A DNA stretch of 64,000 nt from Antedon mediterranea (Eukaryota; Echinodermata; Crinoidea; Comatulida; Antedonidae). The position numbers and the translations under genes are program-made. Each line of letters opens with the position of its first letter. The first letter of the stretch is position 1. Under the pieces are notes generated by a model. The model worked only from the letters and a program-made list of their open reading frames with translations. It was not told where the DNA came from and did no database searches. Shown piece by piece: positions 31,901-44,781 of the stretch. The DNA lies in assembly GCF_964355755.1 (NCBI RefSeq), contig NC_092679.1, positions 22,320,432 to 22,384,431 of the forward strand. Direction: 5' to 3'.

Positions 31901-34900
31901 GACATTGACAGCCTGGTGATGTGGGGCATCGGCCATCAACGTGTCCAAGCTTTCTGTCCATGCGCTCCTGATATTCAATTGGTCAAACTGCGACAGCAGG
32001 TCATTAATATTATGACCTATAAAAGTAGAATTTGGACAACAATTTGTATATAGAAAAATTGACATAATTTCATTTATTTGCTGGCCGTAGAGGGCTTTCA
32101 ATTTCAACCGACATGAATAGCACTTTGCTCATTAAAAAAATTGCCGCAAACTCAATCGAACGCATACTAAACGCCTTCAGTACGCAAGTGCTTTCAAACA
32201 ATCTGATTGGATTACTTACTACTTATGGCGCGTGTTTACTATTAGAACATACTGTACATATGCGTAGATATGTACTAAAATTACAACCAACCTGTAGAGT
32301 TTTGATACAGCAATTCTGTTTTGGATTCTGGTAAGCCTGTGAGATTTTGCAAATACAGATCAGCTGGTAGATTAATCTTTACCGGATTCTGGTCATTATT
32401 GGTACTAGATGGGAGCACCAGAACCATGACAACACCGATCACCATGTAAATGTTTGGCATAATAAATCGCACAAAGTAAGTCTAAAGATAAGTAACTTGG
32501 GTTAAGTATATTTGCAAATTTATGTTTTAAATTATCATGAGCAAGGATAGCAACCAACTTAGAAAAGATACGCAGAGTTGTTTTCACATTCTACATAACA
32601 ACCCAGGTGGTTCAGAAATCTGAGTAACATTTTAATTACATTGGTCATCATTGTGTCTCATATTTTCTGGCCGTAGAGAGCTTTGATTTGCGAAGATCGA
32701 TGACAACGACTAAAGTACATCTAGTTAATCCATTGTGCACATGCAGAGATATTGGAGTGTATTTCTTAGCTCAACACAGTGTCGACAACCGATGACCATC
32801 AATTTACCTGACCTATGTAGGTCATCGGCCGTTGCAAATCGAAAACTCCCTAATGTAAAAGGTGTAATTTATACAGTAGGGTTATATGGGAGACTTATAG
32901 AAATAGATTATAAAACAAAATGTTCTATTTGTTCACAATTTCTTAGGATTACATACCGACGGATTTCGTATAACAAGGGTCCTAAAGACCCAAACAAGGG
33001 TTTTAAACTGTTCCTTGAATGTTGGTTTGATAGGATGCTTTGCCAATGTTGTCGAGTCAAGAACGACGTCTTCTTGAAGATCGATGACAGTGTCATTTGC
33101 ATGAACCTCACCAATTAATTCATGTCCACCTGAACGGTCTAGTTAAAAAAAAAATTTACACACTCCATTTAATATGCTATGATTTGTAAGTATAAATGCT
33201 AGTTGGTTTTTCTTTCTATAAAAGTGAATAACTGCAAAATGGCCTATTTAAAGTATTTTATTAATCTTCACTTTTCTTTTTCTTTTATGGGGGACAATAC
33301 ATATTTAATCAAATTTACCATCTGCAACAATCCCGTCGTTCACCAATCCTCCATCTGCACGCTCTTTCTCTAAATCTGCTTCCTCGCCAATTTTCAGAAA
33401 CACTTCCTCAAGTGTTGTCATGGAGACGCCATAACTTTGGATGCCGAGCATTTTGGATTTTTCTTCACCATTTTCATTTTTCGATTCAAGCTCTTTGAAG
33501 AGCTCTGATCAATTAATTAAAAATAAAAGCAGTATTTTAATTTGGTTGTTTTTTGTGTTACAAAACAAATAATTAATGTTTTTCTCATCGAACACAAAAA
33601 ATATTTCAAAATACCTGTAAAAAAGTTCATATCTTTCAGAGGCAACTGAAATGTTAGCTCCATACCATGTGACCTTATGACCTTTGCATCACTGACCTTT
33701 GACACAATAAGGTCCTTCACAGCATCATGATTACAACTCAATTCTGTCACCATGCTGGGTAAGAAAATGAAAAATGACTATTCATTATTATAATTCCTAT
33801 TTTAACGCTTACAACAAGTATTTAATTATTAGTGATCACGTAAACATTCTTTCCCAAGGCGCTCTCGTACGTAGAATAGTAATTATAGACAATGAATAAA
33901 AAAGTACAATTACCCGAGCTTGTAACCAATGCCAAATCGATTCTTGAGGAAGAGGGAAGAGCCAAAACAACGTAGTTTACCATTACTGATAATAGCTTTC
34001 CGATCTGTAAGAAAAGAAGAAAAAAATATTATAAATAATAAATATCTACTGATAAATAAAAAAAAATTAATATAAATAAAATAAATATAAATAAAATAAA
34101 TGTAAAATTTGTATAAATTTTTTTAATTTGTTTTTTTTATTGTATATATAAATAATTTTTTACAAATTAAAAATTGTCTGTACTTTTCTATTCTTTTAAA
34201 AATGTTCCATGTATTTTTAACTTCAGTGTATTAACAAAGATTTTCTGATTTTTATTTTTATATGAACTAGACTTAATAAAAGATGAATTGAATTGAATGA
34301 ATTGTTAACTCATAAGCTGACAAACTTAAGCTCTGTCTACACTATCAAACTTTTTGTGACAAAAAACGTGATGTGCTCATATATGGACATGATGATGTCA
34401 TATCCTATGATTGCTGACTGACCTGCTAATATATCAGCTTCATCCATAAAATGCGTGGTCAATAGAATGATACGCCCTTCTCGCTTATTCTTCAAAAGCG
34501 TCCAAATACAACGTCGCGAGTACGGGTCCATTCCGCTTGTCGGCTCATCCAGAATAACCACCTGTAACAGATATGTTGATATTAATTAATTATAAAGAAA
34601 AAGCAAAAAATTAACTAATAATTTAAGTTTAATATTAAATTGAATAATGCAATATGCAAAGTGTTATTATTTATTTTCAGCTTTTAGATCCAGAACATTC
34701 TTTCATTATTTAGTCACTCACAGTCACAGTTGGCGAGGATTTAAAATGAATTTAAAATCGCTGTAGTTGACATAAAGGCTAGCTATTAGGTGGACACAAA
34801 TCAAGCCCACTCCACACATTTTATGGTATTTTCCTAAAATAATTTAAATCTTAAACAATTTGGCATGTATTGATTCAATTACTAAAATTTAAATTATTAT

Positions 34901-37900
34901 TAAAATGATTTACCTTAGGGTCTCCGATGAGTGCAATTCCCATGCATAATTTGCGTTTTTGTCCGCCACTCAAATCCTTGGCGTGTGTGGCGCCTTGCTT
35001 ATGTAAATCAACATCTTTTAATATTTGATCAACCTAAAAATAAAGCAAAGTTAAAAATCAAAAGATTTTCAAAAAGCACTCAACTAAATTAGTAGTTACA
35101 TATCATCAAAAGAAAAAAAAAATTTAACAGATATATTTTATTTGTTCTTGATAAGAGGGGGTGGGGAGACATCATCATCAAAAATATAATAAAACACAAC
35201 ACTCTCACCAACACCTTACGTGTAAAGCTCTGTCTACACTATCAAACTAGTTTGACAAAAAAAGTGTGACGTACTGTCCAAATATGGTAGTGATATGCCA
35301 AAATATGGTAGTGATATGACATCATCATGTCTATATATGGGCGCATCACATTTTTTCACTGCTATAACAAAATAAGTGGGGTTTAATGTTGTTGCAGAGG
35401 TTTATATTTTATCAATAGAACATTTTTCATACTATTTTCTCAATATCTTCTTTCGGCACGCCCTTCAAACCGGCATAAATCGATAGATGCTCTCGTGGGG
35501 ACAAATAATCAAACAGTGTGTCCTCCTGAAGACACACGCCCGTCATCGTACGAATAGTATCCATCTCCAGCGGGTTCGTAACATCGTATCCGTAAATTGT
35601 AGCGGATCCAGACGTTGATGGCATCATTCCGGTTAAGCAGTTGACGAGGGTAGTTTTTCCGGCACCGTTGTGTCCAAGAAGGCAAGTTATTTGACCTTCG
35701 TAGATCTCCAACGATAAGCCTGTGAAATCAAGAAAACGTGACGGTGCTAAAAAATTGAATGAAAAGAGGTGTCCCGAATGAGAGGTTCTTGTGTTATATA
35801 CATTAAAAATTATTGTATTGGTTTATATACATTTTAGGTGACCATGTCAAAGGTCAAGCACCTGTCTCACCACGTTTCATATTCTATAATTCATAATTTT
35901 ACCATTAACAGCTCTAACTGGTGGTTTCTTCTTTTTCCCAGGAAATTCTTTAACAATATTGTTGACCCTGATACACTGGCGACCTTTGACATCTGGCGGG
36001 ACTTCCTCCACGTCGTCTTCATGATCGTTTTGAGCAACGGATGCAGTTGAATTATGCCTAACTTGTCTGTACTGTTCTTTGCTGCTCCAAAACGACGGCC
36101 TGAAGCAAAAAAATGGGTCTTTTGTTTGGCCATACTCAGCTTTTGATCGAAAAAAGAGAGAAAACAAGTTAAAATTAAATTTAATAATTTTTTTCTATTT
36201 TTGGAACGCAACGCAATGACAGTCCACTGTAAGTAATAAGCAATTACAAGGCGATGGCTCATCCTAACTTTCGCTTATGTGTTCTGTCTACATTGCTGTG
36301 TTTGAACTAAGCTTGTGAGGGGATATTAAAACATTCACTATTCCACACATAGTATTGATTAATATAACAACTGTTAAGCTCTGTTTACACTATCAAACTA
36401 GTTTGACAAAAAAAGTGTGATGTGCCTAAATATGGTAGTGGTATGCCAAAATATGGTAGTGATATGACATCATCATGTCTATATATGGGCACATCACATT
36501 TTTTTGTCACATAAAGTTTGATAGAGCTTTAAACTTACATGGGATAACATTATCAAAATAAACAGCAAGAAGAAAATACAAGAGAGCGTCCACACTGAGC
36601 ATGATAAAACATGCGTACATTGGGAATTCCCCGTCATTCAAACTGTCAAAGGTCAAACCATCTTGTTCTATCTCAAGCAGTACAGCCTGTTAAATTCAAG
36701 AAAAAAAATTCAATGAATTTATATTAATTGTGTATTCTATTGGATTTAAAGCAAAATATGTAATTATTAAATAATACAAATTACACAATTAGAACTTCAA
36801 AACAAAGTATTGTATTGTCCCTCAAAACATGAAAAATGAGACTTGAATAGGCAATTTTGCAATTTTAATAAATTGATTCACTTTTGTAAAAAAAAACAAC
36901 AAAATTAATTATTTCACTTATAAAAAGTATTTTTTGCTTTACATTACATTTTTTTTCAGGTAAATAATTTTGTTTCTATTCAGTATTTGATAAAATTGAA
37001 TAACTATTATGAAACTTTAAAATGACATATTCAACAAAAAATACACAACAATTTTTTTTAGGATGATGAGAAAACTTACCATATCCAGAGCAAGTGAAAC
37101 CGCAATAGGGGAAAACAGAGATAGAACCCATTTAACTGCTACTGGGATTCCAGAAATCAAACCGATTGGTACGTATATAATAGCCATTAAGAAGACCATG
37201 AAGCCGCCAAAGGCACCGGCTGCCGTGGCTTTGTTAAAGAACGGTGTTAGCATAAAAGCCAGGTTTACAGCTAAAAGAGTGACAAGAAAATTAGTAAAGT
37301 AACTTTTGCAGTACAAATTGTATAAAGCTCTGTACACACTTTCAAACTAGTTTGACAAAAAAAGTGTGATATGCCCAAATATGGTAATGATATGCCCAAA
37401 TATGGTAGTGATATGATACCATTGTGTCCATTATATGGTCACATCACATTTTTTTGTCACATAAAGTTTGATAGTGTAGACAGAGCTTAAATCAATTAGG
37501 TTGAGAATATCTTTGCAGTTGTCTTTTTTTAATGTGGTGAGATAATGAAGCAGATAACATAATATATAACAGTTATTTTTATTTCAATTAAAACATCAAA
37601 AACATTCAATATATATTTGGCGTAAATAATTATTTGTAAATGTACCCATGACCTGGGGGTCATATAGTGGGTCATACCAGGGAGTTAACAACTCCCTGGT
37701 CATACAATTGACAAGTGCATTAGCATTGAAAACAACATCTGTGTCTTATTTTGTGTCCGTGAATACATTGATTTGATGGAAAACTCACTTGAAATACCGT
37801 ATAGCATTAGCAAGAGCCATAGAAGGAAGAAGTTTCCGTCCGGAAAAACTGTAATAGCCTTGCCGAAGCCAATGCCAAATATGGACACAAAGGCAATCAT

Positions 37901-40900
37901 AATGCAGTACACAATGAACCAGGCCGTCCTAAAATAAGAAAAACAAGTTAAACTAAACAAAAAATAGCTGAGCTTGAAATTAAAGGTAGAAACTTTTCAA
38001 AAGAACTTTCATTGCATTACCATCTTTAATCAATCAATCCATCAACAAATAAAAAATTTATTTCATTTTTCAATTACAAAGCTTTTATTTTTTCAGTAAT
38101 TACAAATTTTGGAAAAACAAATGGGAAAAATCCAAGAAAGCCAAAGCCTCCCCAAAAATGAATACTCTTCTTTTTATTTATTTTTTTATTTTTAAATTCA
38201 TACTCACCAAAATGGACCTGTTCTCATCCCCATCATTTGTAGTGACTGGGTCAATTTCTTCTCCTTCTCATTCACAATTTTAGCCAAAAGTGCGACGATA
38301 AAAGGAGAATAAGACAGAACAAAATAGACAGCCGTGGTGGTTTGCAAGGCTGATGGGGATCCTGGGTATTCACCTTTTGGGAACATTTGCGTAAATATTT
38401 TTGGCAACGGCACTTCTGTAACAGTTTTGTTAGATTTCATCTACAAACATAACAATAACAAAATTTAAATTCATAGCTTTTATAATAGAATTATTTATTG
38501 GAGCTTCCAAATATGGATGTTAAAAAAAGGACGCCTAAAGTATGATGAAAGACCACCTAAGCTGGTAAAATTGATATGATACCCCCCAACTCCCTCAATT
38601 TATGATACAACTGGGACCTGATATATCAGAATTTAAAAACTTACCAGAATTATGGCATGGTCAAGAATGACCTGAAGTGCGGAAAACCCAGAATAGAGAT
38701 ATCCAGTAGCAGGACAATTTACCATTGGTGGTTGGTCAAGTGCTAAAATGCGACAAGTTCCTGAAAAATAATGAGAAATTTGGAAATCAAAACACATAGC
38801 AATACAGTATACATGGTTTATAATTTGAGTAAAAAGATATCCAAGATGGTGACCAAAATGGGGTCAAACAATGGCCTCCAATTGGAATGAATTCTACAAT
38901 AGTCTTAAGGATTCCTAATCTACCAACAACTCAATTTAAATCTTTAAACCAACATTTGAAGAAAGAAAGGTGAACTATGGCGCTAAAAACCATAAATAAT
39001 GGGTTAAACAGACTTTAATATGCAAAAAGGATTACATACCTTCATTGGTGAAACCATCAGCAGTCGATGGAACGCTGTTTTTATCTGTTCGTATGGTGTA
39101 ACTTAAATTACTTAGAAAATTGTCGGCAAACACGATACCATGTCCTGTTAAATTTGAATCTTCCTTCGCCTTCAGGAGTTGTGTTTCATTTTCGTAATAA
39201 ATGAAATTCAGATACGGTGCTAATTCTGTAGCTTTTGTCAACAGGGCCTCGATTTCTGGAGAGTTGGGAGCAACGCCGATTGGTTGCAAAAATGGCCCCA
39301 TAAAGGAGTTGGAAAACAAGTCATATTGTTGGAATTCTGGGATAGCTGGTTGTGTGTCTGGTTGGGTGGAGTACCGGATCGTTGCAAGGTTACACAAGAG
39401 TAACATTGGTAGAAACACTTCCTATGTAACAAAATTATTAATTTTTAAAATTAAATGTTAAAATTGTAACACTACTCCATTTATTTTAATTCCTCTATTA
39501 AAAATACAATACAACAGCCAAGACAATATAAATAGTAAAATGAGTAAAGAACTATAGTGAACTGTTAAAATGGTTCCCATACAAGAAAAATAAATCTGGG
39601 ATTACAATGTGTAGGAAGTGAAACAAAGGGCACTGCAAGCTCCAGTGTTTTAGAGCAAATTATCAATTTACAGCTGTAGTTAAAACTAAATTATTTCCTA
39701 TGCATACTGTATGATAACTTAAGTTTGGTTCCCACTAAAATAGGACACAACGCAAGAACATAGACGCAAACGCAAGCCATTTGAACAATGACAAGCGTTA
39801 CTTAGAATAATCCATCATTGGTCAAATCACTTGCATTGCGCTGTACATCCTTGCGTTGCATCCTAGTGGAAAACCAGCTTTATACAGCATACAGCAAATT
39901 GTAACTATTCTATAGTATTTTTCAACAATGGAACTGAAAATTATTATGATAGCTCCATGGTTGAACTTTGCTCACAATAATAAACAGGGAAGAGTGAAAA
40001 CACCCTGATAATAATCACCATCTGCCATATAACTTAATTGAACAATAAATTACTGGACACTGATCAAATTATATGGCATCTATATTGCAATTAAAGTGCG
40101 TGGTATGATGTATAAAGTGAACGCATGAAAATGCAATTAATTGCAAAAGAAAAAAAATCCAAAACTCTCAAACTTTATACAGAGTATTTATCAAATATCT
40201 AACGTCAGGATTTGAAAAAGTTCACTTATTCCGGTTTTTAAAACATACAGTAGTCAAATGGTCAAATTTTCCACAAAAAAAAAATCAAATTTTCCCAAAT
40301 TTTAATATTCTCATTTTGGTCACTGAACATTATTGTTCCTTTGGTGACAAAAATGGGATACAGGGTGTACACAAAAGTTAGTGGTGGGTGACAGAATTGT
40401 TCTTCAATCTTTTTATTTGAGACCGAGAGTGCTAACTAGTAATAATTGTAAAATTTTAGTGGAAATGAGAAAGTTAGACTTGACAAACTCTACCCAGCAC
40501 TTCTACTGTGTACTAAGAACAGCTTTTTTCTTAAACCAGGCCTTGTCTTTTGAGGCTTAGGAGTTCTATCACTAGCTTAATAACACTGTCCTAAAAATGT
40601 CCTTGAGGTGCGTGATTTACATACAGCCCACTTGGTAAATTTCTGTACATTAAGATACCAACAGCACACCTACAGTATAGCACAGAATGTGTTGAGTTGA
40701 GGAGTGTAATGTATTAATGTATTCAAAAGCCCGGCCAAACTAAAAATTAAGATACTATAAAACTGAAGAGAATATACTGTATATCATAGTAGGTTTCAGT
40801 AATAAAAATATAATAGTAAAACGATTTAATTTATTAGTAAACAAATTGAAAGCCAACAGCACTCTTAATCTGACCTTTTGAACTATTACGTTCAAGTTTT

Positions 40901-42467
40901 GTTTGTTTAAACTCCTAGGCCTATACAATCATAAAATGTAAATTGACTATAATCACACACTACATCGACGATCGTAAACTTGGGAGTGTCAATCTGCTAT
41001 TTTTATGCTAAGTTTCAATACATACAAAGCGAATTACCAAGGTTGGACTAATTATAGTAGGGCTGTCACGATAAATATGGTCCGGGGCCAAAATCGGTCC
41101 GGCCGGACCAGTTTTGGCTCTAAAATTGTGGCCAAAAGCAGTCCGCCACTGCCAAAATCGGTCCGGGCTTTTCTTCTGTCGATTTTAATTGAATTACTAG
41201 GCCTATGATGCTGTTTTAAATTGTTTATGGCTATAAAAATATCCCATGATATATATTAGTAAGTTATCTTGTCGGATAAATACTATAAATAAATGTATTT
41301 TATCTAAAAACATGACTTAGGTGTTCACTCATATTTCGGCCTGCCACACACTCACATGAACGGGTATGAGACGCTGATATTGCCAGCTAGATTTGATTTA
41401 TGATTGAGGCCTTTTTCCTTTTCCTCAGCCTAATCAATATTGGATAATTTTTTTCTAATAATTGTATTGAATTGATATATTGATTGATTAACCATACATT
41501 TAATTAATAAATTAAATTGTTTTTAACATCATGGGGAAACGAAGATGTTAAAAAAGAACAAAATGGATTAAAAACAGGCAGAGATACATATTGTATACAA
41601 AAAGCCTAACAATTAGTACTAATTATTGATGAGTTACTACTAATAATGATAATAAAAAACAGGCTTAATTTATAATATTAAAATAACAAATAAAACCCAT
41701 AGTTTTCAATATAATGACTAATCATGGCCTTTTTTTTAAATGATATATACATTATGACTCATATTGCGCACCATATATTTGTAAGACCGGACCATATTTG
41801 GCGGCCAAAAACAGTCCTACTGCCCGGACCGATTTTATCCAGGCCGGACCAGTTTTGGCGGCCAAAATTGGTCCGGCCGGACAGGTTTTGGCAGCCATAA
41901 ATGGTCCCCCGGACTGATTTTGGCAGCCAAAACTGGTCCGCCGGACCGATTTTGGCCCGGACTGATTTTGGCGTGACAGGGCCTATACCTCCATGTGTAG
42001 ACTGCGTAAATTCAATTTGATTTTTCTAGACTAGACCCTGCCAGGGTTCCTGGGCCTACCTTTTTAATTAATAAGCATCTCTTTTAAAATGCAGTGTCGA
42101 GAACTTTAAAAAAATATATAGGCCTAATGAACCGTTGAAGTGTCTTTCTGTATATTTTACAATTATATTCAGGTCTTAGGCCTATAACTCTATAACAGTG
42201 GTTTAATGCACTAGTGAGTAGGCCTAGCTAGGGCTACACATAGGCCTAGCTAGATGACAGCGACGACCGCCTACTACTAGCGCTATGCACACACATGTGA
42301 CATCTCGATGCGACGATGAGGGCCTAGCCTAGCATATAGGCCTAGATTTATTCAAATTAGGTAATTTGTCTGAAAAAACTCACCTGAAACAACTCTCTCT
42401 TGTTTCTCCATTTCGTTAGAAAGTTTCGGTATACGAGATAACGTGTCTGTGTCCAAAATCGGGTCAT
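25993..42467 (-). CDS. ABCA5: ABCA5-type full ABC transporter (31 exons, about 1703 aa)
   Basis: ABCA-subfamily lipid/sterol transporter; human ABCA5 is lysosomal/endosomal. Exons (minus order): 42384-42467, 39040-39421, 38645-38760, 38208-38440, 37789-37928, 37080-37270, 36539-36686, 35903-36139, 35433-35719, 34914-35033, 34423-34561, 33914-34004, 33615-33754, 33319-33504, 32957-33138, 32292-32481, 31892-32016, 31225-31479, 30693-30977, 30248-30385, 29934-30029, 29534-29625, 29151-29259, 28696-28914, 28291-28463, 27991-28066, 27593-27687, 27220-27336, 26502-26764, 26349-26404, 25993-26139; 5112 nt. The 28-aa first exon ([17 protein letters not shown]...) supplies the N-terminal helix. NBD1: GHNGAGKTT about 526, LSGGQ 627, ILDEP 649. 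NBD2: GPNGAGKTS about 1372, ISGGT 1471, ILMDEP 1492. Two TM domains with large luminal loops are present. ABCA5-type signatures include [29 protein letters not shown] and [16 protein letters not shown]. Human ABCA5 is slightly shorter (1642 aa). Confidence 0.92.
26880..26962 (+). repeat. tRNA-like SINE head (ABCA5 intron 28)
   Basis: A-box-like TGGCTTGGTGG and a perfect B-box GGTTCAAGTCC at the expected spacing, followed by a T-run. The anticodon arm is imperfect, so a tRNA-derived SINE or pseudogene is more likely than a working tRNA. Confidence 0.5.
27127..27185 (+). repeat. SINE-body fragment (ABCA5 intron 28)
   Basis: GGGGTAACCACCTACTCATC then CGAAAGATGCACTGGGTT matches the core shared with 4105-4270 and 61620-61690. 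Confidence 0.5.
27360..27490. mobile_element. MITE-1 copy (ABCA5 intron 27)
   Basis: TTAAGCTCTGTCTACACTAC at the left, TTGATAGTGTAGACAGAGCT at the right; short, near-complete copy. Confidence 0.75.
27823..27985. mobile_element. MITE-1 copy at the 5' splice site of ABCA5 intron 26
   Basis: Begins TTAAGCTCTGTCTACACTAT. The central TTTGGGCATATCACTACTAT module is repeated. The distal TIR is missing and the element stops a few nucleotides from the exon 26 donor (27990). Confidence 0.7.
28608..28692. mobile_element. Half MITE-1 fused to the 5' splice site of ABCA5 intron 24
   Basis: Left arm AAAGCTCTGTCTACACTATC plus two TATGGTAGTG modules, cut at the element centre (GCTATGACAT). The exon 24 donor on the minus strand reads GTAATGTCATAGCACTACC, where ATGTCATA...CACTACC is element sequence. 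Confidence 0.65.
34325..34412. mobile_element. Half MITE-1 close to the 5' splice site of ABCA5 intron 11
   Basis: Starts TTAAGCTCTGTCTACACTAT and stops at the element centre (GATGATGTCATATCC), about 10 nt from the exon 11 donor (34422). Confidence 0.65.
35223..35360. mobile_element. MITE-1 copy (ABCA5 intron 9)
   Basis: AAAGCTCTGTCTACACTATC at the left; two TATGGTAGTGATATG modules; right end eroded after CATCACATTTTTTCAC. Confidence 0.7.
36374..36533. mobile_element. MITE-1 copy at the 5' splice site of ABCA5 intron 7
   Basis: TTAAGCTCTGTTTACACTAT at the left and TTTGATAGAGCTTTAA at the right. It ends 5 nt from the exon 7 donor (36538). Confidence 0.75.
37324..37490. mobile_element. MITE-1 copy (ABCA5 intron 5)
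   Basis: AAGCTCTGTACACACTTTCA at the left, GATAGTGTAGACAGAGCTTAA at the right, with the TTAA flank kept at one side. Confidence 0.75.
39719..39882. mobile_element. MITE-3 element
   Basis: Begins TTAAGTTTGGTTCCCACTAA and ends CCTAGTGGAAAACCAGCTTTA, an imperfect inverted pair. The interior has ACGCAAG/CTTGCGT pairs. A related copy is at 51803-51889. Confidence 0.55.
41056..41990. mobile_element. TIR element with GGTCCGG/GGCCAAAAT subterminal repeats
   Basis: Left end TAGGGCTGTCACG and the reverse complement of the right end, TAGGCCCTGTCACG, form TIRs. Both subterminal regions (41080-41170, 41785-41965) hold many GGTCCGG, CCGGACC and GGCCAAAAT words in both orientations. The AT-rich interior has no transposase frame, so it is probably a non-autonomous DNA transposon. 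Confidence 0.6.
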
Positions 42468-44781
42468 TTGTATTTTTTTAAATGTTTTTTCAAAAATACG
42501 CGAATGTTTCTCCGCCGCACACACACCCCCCCTTCTTGTTGTTGTGTCGTCAGCACATCACATCATCGCTTTTTATACACGAGGTATGGAACGCAAACGG
42601 AAAATGTTCGTCATACTAGAAACCATGTGACTATTATTGGTAGCTTATAGATACATTATTATGTATTGATCGAACCAAATTAATGAGCAGGAACTCCTAC
42701 GCACGTTTTTTTTACAATAATATTTTATTAGAAATTCAATCAATTAAATTCTATTTTAATTAGAATAATAAAAATAAATAAATAAAAAAAAATTGGCCTA
42801 AATTAAAAACAAAATGAAACATCTCATTTTTATGTGTAATTTTTAATGTTTTCCTCTAAATATAGAAATTGTAATTTAGATTCTAATTTGTAACTTTATA
42901 AATTGTACATTCTTTTTTCAAATGTGTCCTGCATTTTTTTTGGTAGTCCCAAAGCATGGAGGTATCCCAAAGCATCCTGCGATAAACAGTATTACATATT
43001 ATTTGTTATATTTATCATTTTGTATGAATAAAGAATTTTAAGTGAAACTCAGGGGGGGGGGGGGGTGTGTAGAAAGCGACGACCTCGAATTGGACGACCC
43101 CAACGACCCGGGCGACCTCGAATTGGACGACCTAGAATTGGACGACCCATAACACGAAACCGACGACCCCTAGCCTATAGCCTAGCCTAGGCCTAAGTGT
43201 GGTATAACATCCCGAAGCCGAACATAGCCAAAGATCTTTAAACCATACCTTATATAATACTCGCAAGCAAGCAATTGACTGAAAAAATACAGAAATATCG
43301 CCATTTGATACTGAATGTGTCGACACGAACAAACGAACAGATATGGAACGCCAAGAGTGCATCATTAAAACTGCATTCGACTCGATTAGCACACGAAATA
43401 TCATAAACATGGCAAACCAGGTCAAAACGGCCCCTTTTTCAGCGGCGGGTAAGGTGATTTGATTATTTGGGTTAACAATGACCAATCGCCCGGGTCGTCC
43501 AATTCGAGGTCGTCGCTTTCTACACACCCGAAACTCAGGAGACTCTGTGAAACAAACAATTAGTGGAATTTAATACATGTTTCAAAACAATGGCTCCAAT
43601 CCCCTTTTAAGTGATCAGACACACTTAATTGGGTCCAAACTACTATAAAACAAACTGTGTATGTACACAATAATAATCATCTTCTTTTGTTTCGTTTTTT
43701 TTTCTACAATTCATGTTTAAAAAAAAAATTTAAAAAGATAGCATAGTATACAGAGTGGATTGAGCTCACAATAAGTTCTTTGAACTTTAAGTCAAAAGAA
43801 ACTCTGTCACTTTCATCATCAAATTCTTTTATTGACTAAATGTAAATAATGACGGTACCAACCGGATATTGACAATTAGTATTTTACTACATACATTGTT
43901 TGTGGAAACTATTTGGTATATCTGAATCATACAATAACTTCCTCTTTTTATAGAATATTTTATGGAATTTTATGCAATACAGCTACTTCTAATAACATTT
44001 TCACATGTATTGTGTTTCTGTACTATTAAAAACACTTTATTTTTTATGTACAGTACATGCCAAAATCAGAAGTTGATAAATTGTTGATTTTAGATGGTTC
44101 TTTTTATATTGAGACCAGCTGAGGAGCACATTAGCGGTGGAGGCTATGTGAGGGGAACAATAAAAAAAAAAACAACACATTATAATGACCATATATGGGG
44201 CATAAACGTAGCAAATTAGCTTGTTTTTTTACTTTTTTTGTAGGATTTTATCACAGAACACTATGCATAAATATATATTTTTATTAGATTAGTAACCGAA
44301 GAGAAAATGTGAAAAATCAGTAGCACGGCCCTGTTAGACCAGGAAAGAAGGAGTCATGGCATTATTTTATAACAAGTCTGGAAAACAATTTCAAAATACT
44401 GTACAACAAACATAGATAACCACTAAACCTTAATAGAGGGCGCTATATAAAAATTTCCCATATTATTGTGATAAAAGATAGCAGTTTCAAAGTAAACAAT
44501 GGATATACCAGGTTTAATTAAAGACCTTTTTTGGGAGGTTAAGGTGACCACAAAGGACTCCTGGGACTTTCCAGATATCTGTGCCCACCATGGCTTTCTG
44601 TCGTCGGAGTTCCTTAAGTACCTATTCTAATTATCATAACAATAATCAACTTGATTGTGCAATTTTATTTTTATGATTACCATTTAATACTGTATCTATA
44701 ACTAAAACGTTATTTTCGTATTAAAATATTATAAAACTATTGGAATTTTTAAGAGACAAAGAATGCAATTAGTTAAAAACA
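42468..44781. other. Intergenic region upstream of the ABCA5-like gene
   Basis: Contains the presumed ABCA5 promoter (a more GC-rich patch near 42470-42620), a TIR element at 43063-43529, and AT-rich sequence. No gene recognised. Confidence 0.5.
43063..43529. mobile_element. TIR element with 10-bp target duplication (Mutator-like MITE)
   Basis: Left end GGGTGTGTAGAAAGCGACGA and right end CGTCGCTTTCTACACACCC are perfect inverted repeats that continue through CCTCGAATTGGACGACC. The direct repeat GAAACTCAGG flanks both sides (43044-43053, 43530-43539), with a G-run next to the left one. A 9-10 bp duplication fits Mutator-like elements. The 131-codon minus frame inside (43132-43527) has no recognisable domain. 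Confidence 0.65.

Larger units (their letters stand above)
39422..42383. other. Large first intron of the ABCA5-like gene
   Basis: 2962 bp separating the 28-codon first exon from the rest. It holds a MITE-3 element (39719-39882) and a 0.93-kb TIR element (41056-41990). Otherwise AT-rich, with no extra exon recognised. Confidence 0.7.

Noticed and set aside
32735-33118. 127-codon plus frame
   Set aside because: Antisense to ABCA5 exon 15 and its flanking intron.
27687-36538. MITE-1 elements as complete introners (whole introns made of the element)
   Set aside because: In each case the element covers only the 5' part of the intron; the acceptor side is unrelated sequence.
43132-43527. 131-codon minus frame in the TIR element
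   Set aside because: No transposase motif seen and the frame includes the TIRs themselves.
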